NCBI RefSeq assembly: GCF_024139115.2
Contig: NC_085140.1
Span: 335,545,099-335,609,098 of the forward strand
Source of the DNA: Armigeres subalbatus
Taxonomy: Eukaryota > Arthropoda > Insecta > Diptera > Culicidae
Reading direction: 5' to 3'
Length of the DNA stretch: 64,000 nucleotides
This document shows, piece after piece, positions 1 to 10,700 of the stretch. The translations under genes and the position numbers were made by a program. Below the pieces are notes generated by a model. It ran no database searches and was not told the DNA's origin. It saw only the letters and a list, made by a program, of their open reading frames with translations. Numbering within the stretch: position 1 is the first letter of the stretch; each line of letters begins with the position of its first letter.

Positions 1-682
1 TGCTGCGGTGTCAGGTCTGTAGAATGGGCTGCTTCTGGAACATTTTCTGCGGCTGTACTGGCATGTTTTGGCTGATGGTGGCCTCGGCGCTGGCGGGCCG
101 AAAAGCGGATGATGCGGACGATGCTGTTTTGCGAAAAGTTGCGAGTGCTGTCGAATCGATGCTGCTGTGGCTTTGTTTGTCCCGGTTAGAATGAACGAAA
201 AAAATCGTTTTGCGCTATTTTATGCCTTCTCAACAAACCCAGCGGCAACTCATTCGCTGGTGTCTGCACCCATCAGAATCAAGCGAACAAATGACGCGAG
301 GAACAAGCAGCACCCATATTTATAGGTTTCAGTGCAGTCAATGTTTTGCTTCGAAAACAGTTTTAGGCCTATTGAAACAAATTTTTCGGGTCATATCAAG
401 TATGAATATGAAAGGCATACTTAAGATCTGTCGATTAAGGGGTTTTCCGAAGAGATCCGTTCACTGGGACAAACGCTATTATCATTCAAAATCTTTCAAC
501 ACAGCGTAACGCGGTCGATTTAGAAATATTGAAATGACACCCGGTATAGTGAAGAGAGACGTAAGTCCTACGTCAAAAACCTTGAACACTGTCAAAAATT
601 ATAACTTGAAAACGGCTTGTCGTGTTAGTATCTTCGACAATATTTTAGGTAATAATTGTTGCGACTATGAGGAAAAATTGTA
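1..682. other. Unassigned DNA left of the mariner remnant
   Basis: Moderately GC-rich at the far left (1-180) and AT-rich after that. The longest plus-strand frame (210-509, 99 codons) has no motif I recognise and is probably chance. No repeat, RNA gene or splice pattern was seen. The short string acgtaagtcctacgtc near 560 resembles one near 5885 but is too short to interpret. Confidence 0.4.
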
Positions 683-774
683 AGGACTGTTCATTAAAGA
701 AAGTAGACACCTGTTTTTCAAAGGAACATGTTTATTTTTGAACAAATTCATGTGGTTACTTCATATAAATGACA

Positions 775-782
775 ATCAACAT
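775..782. repeat. Target-site duplication, left (hAT-like MITE)
   Basis: The 8 bp string atcaacat is repeated exactly at 1491-1498. It flanks the palindromic element on both sides, as expected for hAT-type insertion. Confidence 0.8.
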
Positions 783-1490
783 TAGGGTGGCTCAAATTAG
801 TATGGGAAAAACTTTTTTCAATTTTTTGATGGGCCGCCCTCTTATTTGGTTCTATTTGATGCCCTGATGCTCTGGACAAAATTTCAGCCAAATCGGTCAA
901 CGTTTGGGCGGTGCTAAACTCGTTGGAAGTTTATATGCAAAAATGTATGCAGAAACATCCAAAAACAGTGAATTGCAGTTAAACGGCACAACTTAGGAAG
1001 AAACACTATGATACTCATCCAGATCTTGAAGAATTTAATACAGAATGTTATGCAGAAAACCGCGAGAAGATTAGAGTTTGCCCGGCTAAGTTATTATCAT
1101 TTCTCTATAGTGAGGTTTGAGCAAATTTCGTTTCTTTTACCTTTGAAAAGAAATAAATTCACCCCTACAACACTCCAGTAAAATGCTAATATCTTTGCCT
1201 AATAAACTCTAATCTTCTCGCGGTTTTCAGCATTACATTCTGTATTTAATTCTACAAGAACTGAATGAGTATCATTGTTCTTGATCGTAAATTGTACCGT
1301 CCAACTGCAAATCACTGTTTTTGGATGTTTCTGCATACATTTTTCCATATAAACTTCCGACGAGTTTAGCACCGCCCAAACGTTGACCGATTTGGCTGAA
1401 ATTTTGTCCAGAGCATCAGGGCATCAAATAGAACCGAATAAGAGGGCGGCCCATCAAAATTTTTGAAAAAGTGTTTTTTGAGCCACCCTA
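783..1490. mobile_element. hAT-like foldback MITE, 708 bp
   Basis: The outer ~190 bp on each side are inverted copies of each other, starting tagggtggctcaaa and ending ttgagccaccctaa'-type sequence at 1477-1490. A second inner inverted pair lies at about 1000-1080 and 1200-1270. There is no transposase. The terminus fits the hAT pattern yAGnG, and the target duplication is 8 bp (775-782 and 1491-1498). It sits inside the mariner remnant, so it is the younger insertion. Confidence 0.8.
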
Positions 1491-1610
1491 ATCAACATAC
1501 ATATGAACGAATTCACGTGATTTTGAATATTTACTTCTCATTTCTGAAGAATGCTCGGACTTTTCTGTTGACACCTCTTATTAGATTCTGCAAACTTCTT
1601 CCGTAACTTT

Positions 1611-2102
1611 TCATTGTGCCGCAGACCAAATTTTCTTGAAGCAGTTACCAGAGCTTGCTTCTCTTCCATCTTCCTTAAGATGCCGCGTAATTATTGCCCA
1701 GTATTTTTCGATAGGACGCAGTTCAGGACAGTTTGATGGATTTTGGAATTTTTCGGCAAAATCGACTTTTCCCTTCATCAGCATCTCCAACGTAGCAGAA
1801 GCGTAGTGAGCCGATGTCACATCCGGCCAAAACAATAGAGGATCCATATGCTTTTGGTAGATGGTTAGAAGTCGTTTTTTGATACATTATTTTCTTAAAT
1901 TTTCACCGTTGTTTGTGAAATACGGAGAACTTTTTAAGTCGCAGGAGCAAATTGCTTGCCATACCAAAACCTTTTCCCCATTTTTTTCAGATCGGATATA
2001 CCATACGTCATCAGGAACATCTTTCCTCTGTTCAGCGTTGAAAAAATGTGGCTCTGGAAGTGTACTGGTGCCCAATTTGACATATATCTCGTCGTCCATC
2101 AA
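1611..2102 (-). pseudogene. Decayed mariner transposase, C-terminal catalytic part
   Basis: This is the catalytic core of a Tc1/mariner transposase, which cuts and rejoins the element ends. Reading from 2102 downward, the first conserved block is MDDEIYVKLG, carrying the first catalytic Asp, followed by KVLVWQAICS. After an in-frame TAA at 1887-1889 the same frame continues as KKRLLTIYQKH, then FWPDVTSAHYA with the second Asp, and CPELRPIEKYW with the final Glu. Exactly 37 residues separate this Asp from the Glu, which defines a DD37E catalytic domain. The N-terminal helix-turn-helix region is missing and one nonsense codon is present, so the gene is inactive. The family assignment is firm. 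ITmD37E as the subgroup is from memory. Confidence 0.82.
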
Positions 2103-2305
2103 AATGCACTGTACCAGTTATGCAGAATTTATCTGCGAGTTGATAAACTGATCCGACCTATCGTTCGGAATTTCTAAGGTTTTTCAAAATTTTTCAGGTG
2201 TGCTGCAAAAGTAAACATTGTCTTTACACACAGATTGAAAATTACCAATTTTTCGTTAAGTTTTAACATTACCACTTACCACTTACTTTATAATGAGCAG
2301 TCCTT

Positions 2306-3345
2306 CCTTACACTGAAAAAATAAAAATGCTCAGTCATTGAAAATTAATCCTCATTATCGATTATCTAAAAAAATCGATTTTTTTTTTCATATGTTATGG
2401 CAGCATTATATGTATTTTCTTGCACTATGGTTCATAATAGAGAAATTATGGACAAAGAAGTTATATTTTTTCAATTTCAAAAATGATCGATTTTTTTTAT
2501 TTTACATTTTTATAAACTCAATTTTATGAAAGTGCAGACCCCATTCGATTTTAGCAACAAACAATTTTGACAACAAATTTTCAACACATTTTTATAAAGT
2601 CTCATAGTCTTTGTGAAAAACTAGTTAGAGCCCTAAACTGATTAGAAAAAATAGCGTAAACATTTTGTTTTAAGGAAAACGCTCAAATTTTAAAATTCTC
2701 TTAAAATATTGGTTACACCCCGAATTCGACGTAAAAAATTCTAAAAAATTCGCGTGGCTTTTTTCAGTTTAAACGCTTAGATTTTAAAATCAGCGTAAAA
2801 AAGTGTCACAGTGTGTCTAGTGTCACATTATATGAAGAAATGTTCAATATCATGAGAAAACAAAAACCATTCGAATCTTCCAAATTCGAACCATTTGATT
2901 CACATGACATTGCACGTTACACAGAAACATATTTGACGAAGAAACGATTAAAAACATAGTTTTCAATTCCCTGCAAGACTGCGAGGCTAAATATTTCCCA
3001 GATAAGCTCAATACAACAGTCGAACGGAAAATAAAATTTGTATTTATATGAAAATGCTGATTTTTGATTATTTATCATCAGTAATTGATAAACAGTTTAG
3101 AAATATGTAAGCCAATCAATCACGTACATCCATCACAAATACAGACATCAGAATCAAGAAACTTGCGGGTTTGGATCTAATCCTCAGTTTAAAAAAGATT
3201 TCATGCAGAGCGGATGCATCAAAGCGATCGCAGCGGAGCGGACACAGCAGCACGGAGGCGCTGCACAATGACGGAAACCCGGACAAAACCTCAAAACTTT
3301 TTTCGTTAGTTTTGCGAAACTCGTTTTTTTAATTTCACACTTATG
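2306..3345. other. Unassigned AT-rich DNA
   Basis: Strongly AT-rich with many homopolymer runs. No coding pattern or known repeat was recognised up to about 3170. At 3190-3265 a segment (gcggatgcatcaaagcgatcgcagcggagcgg region) resembles 4850-4920, suggesting one half of a diverged duplicated repeat. Confidence 0.4.
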
Positions 3346-3353
3346 TTAAATGA

Positions 3354-3647
3354 TGGGGGCCCTCCTTAGCCGTGCGGTAAGACGCGCGGCTACAAAGCAA
3401 GACCATGCTGAGGGTGGCTGGGTTCGATTCCCGGTGCCGGTCTAGGCAATTTTCGGATTAGAAATTGTCTCGACATCCCTGGGCATAAAAGTATCATCGT
3501 GCTAGCCTCATGATATACGAATGCAAAAATGGTAACCTGGCTTAGAATCCTCGCAGTTAATAACTGTGGAAGTGCTTAGTGAACACTAAGCTGCGAGGCG
3601 GCTCTGTCCCAGTGTGGGGATGTAATGCCAATAAGAAGAAGAAGATA
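3354..3647 (+). mobile_element. Feilai-type tRNA-derived SINE
   Basis: The head begins with a run of G and cctccttagccgtgcggtaa. It contains a Pol III A box and, at about 3420, a perfect B box (GGTTCGATTCC). A tRNA-unrelated body follows, and the element ends in a GAA-triplet tail (3633-3645). An 8 bp target duplication, ttaaatga, lies at 3346-3353 and 3648-3655. I recognise the body as Feilai, an abundant Aedes aegypti SINE, so the length of about 294 bp and the triplet tail fit. It copies passively through RNA using a LINE's enzymes. Confidence 0.88.
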
Positions 3648-3974
3648 TTAAATGAACTGATTCCAAAATTTGATGATTGTAGCTTGTAAATTTAGTTTTT
3701 GGTGGCTTGTTGAATTTAATGCTGTAAAGCACATCCCGAACAAATTTGTATGGAAAAAGAAAATTTGACTAAAGTTGTTTCAGGAACGATTCGGAACGAT
3801 CTGGGATCATATATTGAAACCTATTTTTGGTCCACTTTCCTGTGGTTAGTGTGGTGATTTGCTCCTAGCTGCTCCAAAGCTGGAAATTTACTGCTGCATT
3901 GTTAGAAAGATGACGTTGTTAATGCTTCAGACCTTAAGGCTTGCGCCTTCTGCTACCGAAGGCAACTTTTAGTC

Positions 3975-4167
3975 GTCGCCAAATGGTTAAGTTTTGCACT
4001 TCGAAGAAAGTTCGTTCCGGATTAACTTTCTTTTGTTTAAAATGGTGAACCGGAAAAAATCGATTTCATTTACAATGACTAATAGAAACATTACAAAAGG
4101 ATCTTGCCAGAAAGCTCATTTTCCGCCGACGACTGCCAAATCGATAAAGACGCCACCTTAGTGAAAA
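3975..4167 (+). repeat. Diverged direct repeat, copy 1
   Basis: Matches 5288-5466 in the same orientation with many substitutions. Shared blocks include gttaagttttgcact, aaaatcgatttcatt and ttccgccga followed by aaatcgat.aagacgcca. No coding potential was recognised. The partner pair 3190-3265 / 4850-4920 has a different spacing, so the two duplications have drifted or been rearranged. Confidence 0.65.
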
Positions 4168-4270
4168 TTATTTACAGCAACCACTCATCGGCGATCGTCG
4201 CTCGAACCAACAGTTGCCAAGCAATAATGTTTTGTAATTGAAGAAATTTCATCTTGGGCCAAGGGAATAA

Positions 4271-4590
4271 GGGTCTGTTCAAATATTACGTAACGCGTAA
4301 AACCTTGATTTTACGAACTTCCCGCCTCATCGTAACAATCTGTAATAAATTTAAAAACTACCCCCACCCCTATGCGTAACGCGTAACAAATACAGTTTTC
4401 TGAAAAAATAAATCTAGAATTTGAAACACGACAGAATAAATTATTAAGTATTGTATATTTTATGCTATTTGAAAGATAATAAATATTTTTTTAAATTTCA
4501 ATTTTTTTCTATGCAATTAATTTGTTACGGGTAATAATATATCAAAAGACCCCAGTCCCCTACTGCGTTACGTAATATTCGAACAGACCC
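4271..4590. mobile_element. MITE with TAA target duplication, 320 bp
   Basis: Terminal inverted repeats of about 26 bp: the left starts gggtctgttcaaatattacg and the right is its inverse with one or two changes. The flanks are TAA on both sides (4268-4270 and 4591-4593), as for PIF/Harbinger-like elements (TWA targets). No ORF of note. A second internal acgcgtaac motif occurs near 4378. Confidence 0.75.
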
Positions 4591-5035
4591 TAACTAACAG
4601 CTCATAATTAAATTCAGAATAGGTCCGCTCTCTGCGGAGTCCCGATCAGAACGACTCGCGCGCGCCGTAAACCAGCTTTCTTGTATCTAAATGAATTAAT
4701 CCCATTAGCTCCGCCCCTTCATTAATCGTTATGAGTGCACATTATATTTACACCCATATCAGATCACAAAAGTGAGGGCTAACGGGCCTAATTTATTGAA
4801 AACATGAAAGCTGCTTTCCGTTGCACAAGAGCCATTTTGATTGGGATTCCGCAAAGAGCGGTTCAACAAGATTTGATGCAGCGGAGCAGACACAGCAGCA
4901 CGAAGGCGTGGGTAGCAGTGGCAATGCGAAAAATCATCGAGTGGCTGTCAGACAATTTCAACGCAAGTTTCCGACAAGCATTTGGATAAAGTTAGTTAAT
5001 GGAAAGGCGCATCTGGAAAAAAAATGGTCATAAAA
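4591..5035. other. Unassigned DNA with half of a duplicated repeat
   Basis: Short overlapping frames at 4804-5033 show no recognisable motif. The stretch 4850-4920 is similar to 3190-3265. Otherwise nothing is seen. Confidence 0.35.
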
Positions 5036-5170
5036 CGAGTCAAGTACGAGACACTGAAGACGGCCTTACTGTTGAGGTCGAAATACGTATCTGTCAAGAT
5101 ACAATTAAGTGGTGGAATTCAATGGGATTGTATAAACTCGTCTTATGACAAGTGAAGACATTCCACTAGA
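5036..5170 (+). repeat. Dispersed repeat R1, copy without insertion
   Basis: Starts gagtcaagtacgagacact, then gttgaggtcgaaatacg, ggtggaatt.aatggga and cttatgac.ag. The same series occurs at 29373-29705, where a MITE splits it, and in shorter scraps at 27147-27180, 43853-43895 and 53775-53800. This copy shows the uninterrupted state at the position of the MITE in the 29 kb copy. Family unknown. Confidence 0.7.
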
Positions 5171-5287
5171 AAGCTCAAAATAATTTTCTTATAAAAACAA
5201 TTGGTTCTTCTCAGGATTGATTGCAAAAATGGACTGCTGTGGGTGATTCCATCCATTCAAACAAATTTATTGCATCATCCCTTCACC

Positions 5288-5466
5288 AAACGATTAAGTT
5301 TTGCACTTTCAAGAAAATTTATCTTGGATTAACCTTCTTTTGTATAAAATGGTGGCCCGGAAAAAAATCGATTTCAATTCCAATGACTAACACAAACAAA
5401 ACCAAAAAATCTTGCTAGAAATTTTCACTTTCCGCCGATGACACCCAAATCGATGAAGACGCCAAT
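5288..5466 (+). repeat. Diverged direct repeat, copy 2
   Basis: Counterpart of 3975-4167, about 1.3 kb downstream in the same orientation. The two copies share the gttaagttttgcact start and the aaatcgatgaagacgcca end. Confidence 0.65.
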
Positions 5467-5486
5467 ACATCTTCTTGGATAAATAG

Positions 5487-6170
5487 TTAAGGTCCTGAAA
5501 AGGACTGTGTATAATTAATTCTTGAAGTTCTCCTCCCTGTGCCACGTACGCCTCCGTCCCGGGCGAAAACCAAACGATGCAAATATGTAAATATATTTGC
5601 GTTTGGTTTCATGCTACTTCCGATTCTGCTCAATTCTCCTTTATTTCGGAAATTTTTGAGGATGGTGCCTTCTAGGATTGTGATATCCTCCACTGAAAGC
5701 CAGTCGAGTGGCTTCAGAGCCGATGCGGCCGATGAGTCATGTTAATTCCACGGTTGGAAACTCAAAGTCCATCCAACTGGGGGCACTTTGACTTCTTCAT
5801 TCAGTTGACCTCCGAGCAGTTTGCTCAATGTTATTAAAGAGATACAAATTATTATGGCAAGTACCATCCATTTCGTATAGCTACGTAGTCCTACGTCACC
5901 TTTGCGTACAACCCAATTGGGCTGAGTTTTTGAGTTTTTTTTTTTAAATGTTTAATGTATGACCCTCAAGCTAGGATAGAGTTAAAATGGAAATCTAATG
6001 ATGCGAATTAGGATTTTTGATCATAAAGAATGTACCCCTGTGTTCAGAATAATAGGCCGACTTTCATACAAAATGGCCAAGTTTGACCAACTGTAACTTT
6101 GTACCCCAATGACCGATTGAGCTGAGTTTTGGCTGTGAACTACAAATATGTTGAACTACTCGTGAGAACC
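5487..6170. other. Unassigned DNA with a short minus-strand frame
   Basis: A minus-strand frame from about 5740 to 5487 reads without stops for roughly 80 codons (it includes DWLSVEDITILEGTILKNF) and could be a decayed retroelement or exon fragment. I do not recognise it. 5870-6170 holds short dispersed-repeat-like phrases about a constant 'aaattgggctgagtttt' motif and nothing codable. Confidence 0.3.
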
Positions 6171-6174
6171 ATGA

Positions 6175-7130
6175 GACCCATGAGAACAAGAACTACTTGG
6201 AATGTAAATATCCCAAGGTGAGATTACACAACTTGTTTATTCTTTAATAACTCCCTAGAGCAAATTACAACAACATGAACTAATTGTAATGCAAACATAT
6301 GTTCCAATATCCTCCCTTTCGGCGGTTGATCTGCAGATCAAAAACAAGAACTATTTGGAATGCAAACATTCACCCAGATGAGGCTGCACAACTTGCTTTT
6401 GCTTCAATTAATGGCTTCATTACGGAGGTTGATCAGCAGGTCTTGACTCTATGAGGTTCGTTGACTACCTTGAATCAATGACACCAATAAGAACTACTCG
6501 GAATGCAATCATATACCAAGAGACGGTCACACAAAGTGTTTAATGTTCCATAAATGCCTCCACTACGGAGGTTGATCCACCGACCGTGACTCTATGATTT
6601 TCATAGACTACCTGGAATCTATAACATCCACAAGAACTACTTGGAGTGGAGTCATAAACAAATATAGGGTCACACAAACTTGTTTATTCTTCAATGAATG
6701 CATCAATTTCAGAGGTTATTCCGCATACCTTGACTCTATGGAGGCTGTTTAGAACCCATGTTACCCTTCCCAAGAAGATCTACTTGGAATAAAAGCATTT
6801 ATCAAGAAGGGTTCACACAACTTGTTAATTCTTGAATAACTGCTTGCGTAGCGCTGGTTGATAAGATGACCTTAACTACTTGGAGCTCGTAGACTACCTG
6901 AAACCTATGATAATAACAAGAACTACTTGGAATGTGATATGTGATTCACATACTAAGAGGTAGTTACACAACTTGTTGATTCTTCAATAAATGCCTTGTT
7001 TATTCTTATAAATAACTCGATTATTCTTCAATAACTGCCTCCATTATGGACGTTGATCCACAGACCTAGAGTCTATGGAGTTTGGAGACTACCTGGAACC
7101 AATGACAACAGCATCAGCGTCGTTGTCATG
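6175..7130 (-). repeat. Satellite A, about 143 bp monomers, minus orientation
   Basis: The phrase aagaactacttggaatg recurs at about 6188, 6347, 6488, 6633, 6773 and 6920, mostly 140-147 bp apart. It is the reverse complement of the array at 17490-20262. The copies here are more diverged from each other than in the main array, with small insertions, suggesting an older or unhomogenised block. Confidence 0.85.
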
Positions 7131-7715
7131 GTCGCCACAGAGTTGTTGAATTTTCGTTAATTCTAGAATGTTCCAAACATCTTATGGGAGGCTATAGAAG
7201 CAATCTACGAGGCCTTTGCTATACTAGTTAGTAGACCAGGCTAATGATTAAATTCTGCCAGTTGCCAGTCAAGTGAATACATTAGTGCTTAAAGGAAACT
7301 CGTTTTCCTTCTTTAGCGGAAAGACCAACCCCTGACCGAAGGCCACCAGGTGCCGCGCCAAGAATCACTTAATCATGGTCAAAACCTGAAAGAAATCTAT
7401 TAAAAATGAATTTATGTCTGTCTGACCCGTATAGACTCGGAAACTACTGAATCGATCGGCGTAAAAATTTGTTTTGCTGCCGGGGAAGGTTCTTGAGATA
7501 ATTCAAGACCCCTCTCCGCTCTAGAAGGGGAAGGCTCCCAAAGAAATGAAACACACATTTCTACATAGCTCGAGAACTAATCAAACAAATGAATTGTTTT
7601 GTGAACCTTCCGGGACTCGCTTCATCCTGAACCGCTCACGCATTCCCGCCTGTGTTGCGAAAAAGAAGCGTGCTTTTTTCGAACCTGTTGTACTTTTTAC
7701 AACGGCGCGAGTCCC
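7131..7715. other. Unassigned DNA
   Basis: No repeat or gene recognised. 7260-7330 has a short internal echo (ggaaactcgttttccttc). Confidence 0.3.
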
Positions 7716-8176
7716 CGAAGGTTAAATATCTTTGCTGTACATATGCACAGCACATGTTTCGAAATGCACAAATTGATATGAAAGTTGCGAAAAAGAATCC
7801 ATGTGTCTTGGAGGGACTCGAACCCTCAACCTCCTACTTTCTCGAATAATAAACAAGGTGGGCTCTCTTGACTGTGGATATACAACAGTGAAGCACATGT
7901 GAAGATTGGACAAATCAAGCATCCGGAAGATATTCAATTTGCAAAAAAGAGCTAACCGCGGTGGAGGTTGGTACTCGGATTCTGATGGCTTTTCCGCAAA
8001 CGTGACCTTTAAGTGGTCTTGTTGTGTAGGGGTTATCACGCCTGTCTTGTTCTAGAGAGTAGGAGGTTGAGGGTTCGAGTCCCTCCAAGACACGTGGATT
8101 CTTTTTCGCAAATTTCATATCAATTTGTCCATTTCGAAACATGTGCTGTGTATATGCACAGCAAAGATATTTAACA
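7716..8176. repeat. Large inverted repeat with tRNA-like arms
   Basis: 7716-7846 is the reverse complement of 8050-8176, with few mismatches over about 125 bp. Each arm holds a tRNA 3' half with a perfect B box and the same 3' tail (a 'ttctttttcgcaa' region leading to gttaaatatctttgctg at the outer end). The 200 bp spacer is not inverted. The structure could be a pair of tRNA-derived SINE copies inserted head to head, or a foldback element that captured one. Confidence 0.75.
8015..8106 (+). pseudogene. tRNA-like sequence (tRNA-Val-like), probably a pseudogene or SINE head
   Basis: Acceptor halves ggtcttg (8015-8021) and caagaca (8086-8092) pair at 6 of 7 positions. A 3 bp D stem (gtg / cac) surrounds taggggttat. 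The T arm gaggg-ttcgagt-ccctc (8069-8085) is perfect and joins the acceptor strand with correct spacing. A TTTTT Pol III stop lies at 8102-8106. The anticodon arm is too long and does not pair, so it is unlikely to be a working tRNA. The D-arm sequence is closest to tRNA-Val from memory. Confidence 0.6.
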
Positions 8177-8179
8177 AAA

Positions 8180-9254
8180 AAAATGATTTTCGTACGACCG
8201 AGTTACCGAATAATATGCAATTAAACAAATGAAACCAAATTTGGCATGTGGAGCAAGAAATGTATCTACATATGTTGGTTTGAGGCCCCTCCATGCTTCA
8301 AAGGACAAATCAAATACAAATTTTGAAAACAATCAATTTTTGGCGAGACGAAGTTCAACGGAGCTGCTAGTGAATTATGATGTTATCAGGATTTGTAAAG
8401 CTCAACAAGCTCCAACAATGACTCTGGAATCTATTCAGATGTCAACCCAGTAGTTGCCGCATTGTTCGATGCAATATGTAGTACAATAAGCATACACACG
8501 CCTCTTCACCGAACACACTCACTCTGATCTCAAGAGTTCTTAAGATGATCCTCAAGAAATTCTCCAGGCAGAGGCCCATCCACGTTCCGAGTTGTTATTA
8601 GCATTAGACGATTCGCATAAATTCGTAGGTTGGACTATTGTATGAGAGTAGCATCCCTTCCATCCATTGCCACATATATTGATTTGGAACTAACCACTAT
8701 CTTTTAGATGGAATCAAGGCACTCTCCAACAATCGATATCTGTTCTGGTCACGTCCTTGCGAATGCTAGAGAGAAAGGATAGTTAGTTGGAATAGTTTGC
8801 AATTTTTTGCAACTAAACTGTACCAACATGGTATGACCGATGTGTCTAAAGATTGTAGTGAAAAATAAGCGAACTTTATGACAAATTTCAAGTTTATTGG
8901 AGCAAATTGCACATGTACTGATTTTAGTGGGTGGAACTGTACTTGTACCACTTTTTCTGGGAAAGAAATGACCATTGTGATATACACCAGAAAATAAAAT
9001 GTGCATATCTTCAGATTTAGTTGCCAAAAATCACTTTTTCGTTATTCCCTTACTAGATCTTTGCAAATAGAATCCGATCGTAAAAAAACTCAAAATTGAC
9101 AAAAATGGTTTATGTACCACTTTCGCTGGCACCGGTTCATATGTGAAAACCATACAGAAATTTACATGAACTGATGAGGGAAATTTTCCAGGAGTTTTCC
9201 ATCCAGAAATTCTAGGACACGTATTATTCATTCCTCAGAACTTCTGGATAAGAG
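8180..9254. other. Unassigned DNA
   Basis: Short frames (for example 8229-8453 plus and 8749-9027 minus) have no motif. 8700-8760 contains ctggtcacgtccttgcgaa, which recurs at 31250-31275 and, weaker, at 32628. That points to a small dispersed repeat of unknown family. Confidence 0.3.
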
Positions 9255-9690
9255 AATATGAATCCCTAAAGCTCATAGATAAGGAATTCTTGGAATGAAT
9301 TAAAAAACTGGGAGTATAAACCACCTTCCCCTACAATTTCACAGGAATTCTTGAAGAAGGAATTTGTTAGAAGTCCTGTCGAAGGAATTCCCCAGAATAC
9401 AAGGAGAAGAAATTTTCAATAATTCATAGGAGAAGATTTCCTAATAATTCGTGAGGAAGAAATTCCTCACAGCTATTAGTGAGAGAATGATCTAGAACTT
9501 CTAGGATAAGGTGAGTAATTTGCCAGGATCCTCGGAGGATAAATTCCTCCGAATTCCTTTAGGAGGAATGAACTCTAATTTTGGAATAACGGATTCCACA
9601 AAATATAAATTGCCCTGATCGTTTGGAGGGGCAATTCCCCAAAATTCCGGAGAATTTCTATAGAAGGCATTCTTGTAGGAGTAATATTTA
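9255..9690. repeat. Decayed GGAATTC-rich minisatellite
   Basis: Variants of aggaattcc / gaagaaattcc recur every 15-35 bp without a fixed period. Similar material is at 10430-10700, 53041-53115 and 57490-57790. No coding content. Confidence 0.6.
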
Positions 9691-9725
9691 TTTATTTATT
9701 TATTTTTATTTATTTAATAATAATC
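9690..9725. repeat. TTTA microsatellite
   Basis: A short run of ttta units, slightly interrupted. Confidence 0.85.
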
Positions 9726-9835
9726 GTCATCTGACATCAAAAGTCTCATTGACTATAAGGATACAAATGTCTCCTAAATATAATTATCATACAAACATGG
9801 GTAAAATATACTCACCAATCAGAATACACAAGCTA

Positions 9836-10250
9836 CACGGGTAAAAATCCGTTCCCAGAAATGAGAAAATAATTCATGATTCCATGAATCCGTCGTGTTT
9901 CCATGCTATGAAAATACACCATGAATATAAATCATGATTTCATGATTTATTTTCGCGTAACGCAACCAATGCGTTACAATTTGGTTGTTAAGATCGACAG
10001 AATAAAAAAAAAAGCTCAACAGGGGATTTGAACTCGAGTACATTGAGCGAGAGTCCGGCGTGCTACCTCTCAGCCGTTCTTACTTCTTGGAAATGGAGTG
10101 TTCGAAGTATAACGGGTTATGCATACTGGCGACTGATGAGGATTGCCTAGTACCATGAATAATGTTCCTGAAATCATGAACTATAATCATGGTTTCATGA
10201 ACTGACCTGATTCATGATTTCATGATTTTTTATTCATGCCTGTGGGTATG
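9836..10250. mobile_element. Palindromic MITE-like element with catgatt repeats
   Basis: Both halves are full of the self-complementary words catgatt, atcatga and catgaat, arranged inversely about a centre near 10030. The outer ends are cacgggtaaaaat (left) and the inverse of gcctgtggg (right), a weak terminal inverted repeat. A tRNA-like stretch occupies the centre. No clear target duplication was found, so the ends are approximate. Confidence 0.5.
10015..10080 (-). pseudogene. tRNA-like sequence inside the palindromic element
   Basis: On the minus strand it reads ggctgagaggtagcacgcc (A-box-like D arm), then cgagttcaaatcccc (B box), then a long T run just after (plus-strand A run at 10006-10015). 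The T-arm stem does not pair, so this is a degenerate tRNA or SINE head and not a functional gene. Its Pol III boxes could still be recognised. Confidence 0.5.
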
Positions 10251-10700
10251 CATTTGTTTCCGTACATTAATACAATAAAAAAGGACTTAGCAATCTTCAG
10301 TTTTTGTGCTAATTGGTGCCTCGAAAATTCGTTGCGAAAAGTCATTGTACAGCAGTCGGCGATGGATCAAAATCAACTTTGTTGAAATTGAAATATGCCA
10401 AAGCGTCTGAAGGAGAAATTCTCCAAAACTACTAATGTAAGAATATTCCACATTTTTTGTATAACGAGTTCCTAGAATTCGTGAAGAAGAATTTCTCCAA
10501 AATATCAAGGGGAAATTTCCAGAGAATTTTAGAAAAAGGAATACCTGGGTTGGGTGGGTTGTTGTATGTTGTGATGCAGTTTTTTATTTTATTGGTGGAA
10601 TAATTCCCCATAATCCCTTAATGGGCAAGAAAATCCTCAAAATTCATCTAGATGGAAGAAACCAGAATGATTGGAAAATCAGTCACGGATTACAGAATTT
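10251..10700. repeat. Low-complexity DNA with more GGAATTC-type minisatellite
   Basis: Scattered gaattc / ggaaatttcc words as in 9255-9690, strongest from 10430. No gene seen. Confidence 0.4.

Larger units (their letters stand above)
683..2305 (-). mobile_element. Tc1/mariner-type DNA transposon remnant (DD37E, ITmD37E-like)
   Basis: The ends are imperfect terminal inverted repeats. The left end starts aaggactgttcattaaag after a TA (681-682). The reverse complement of the right end reads aaggactgctcattataaag. A decayed minus-strand transposase lies between them. A 708 bp MITE was later inserted near the transposase 3' end. Without it the copy is only about 0.9 kb, so the N-terminal DNA-binding part has been lost by internal deletion. 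The right-hand TA is not cleanly preserved: the repeat is followed by ccTTA. Confidence 0.75.

Noticed and set aside
8015..8106. A functional tRNA gene
   Set aside because: Acceptor, D and T arms are good, but the anticodon arm is about 6 nt too long and unpaired, and the sequence belongs to an inverted repeat.
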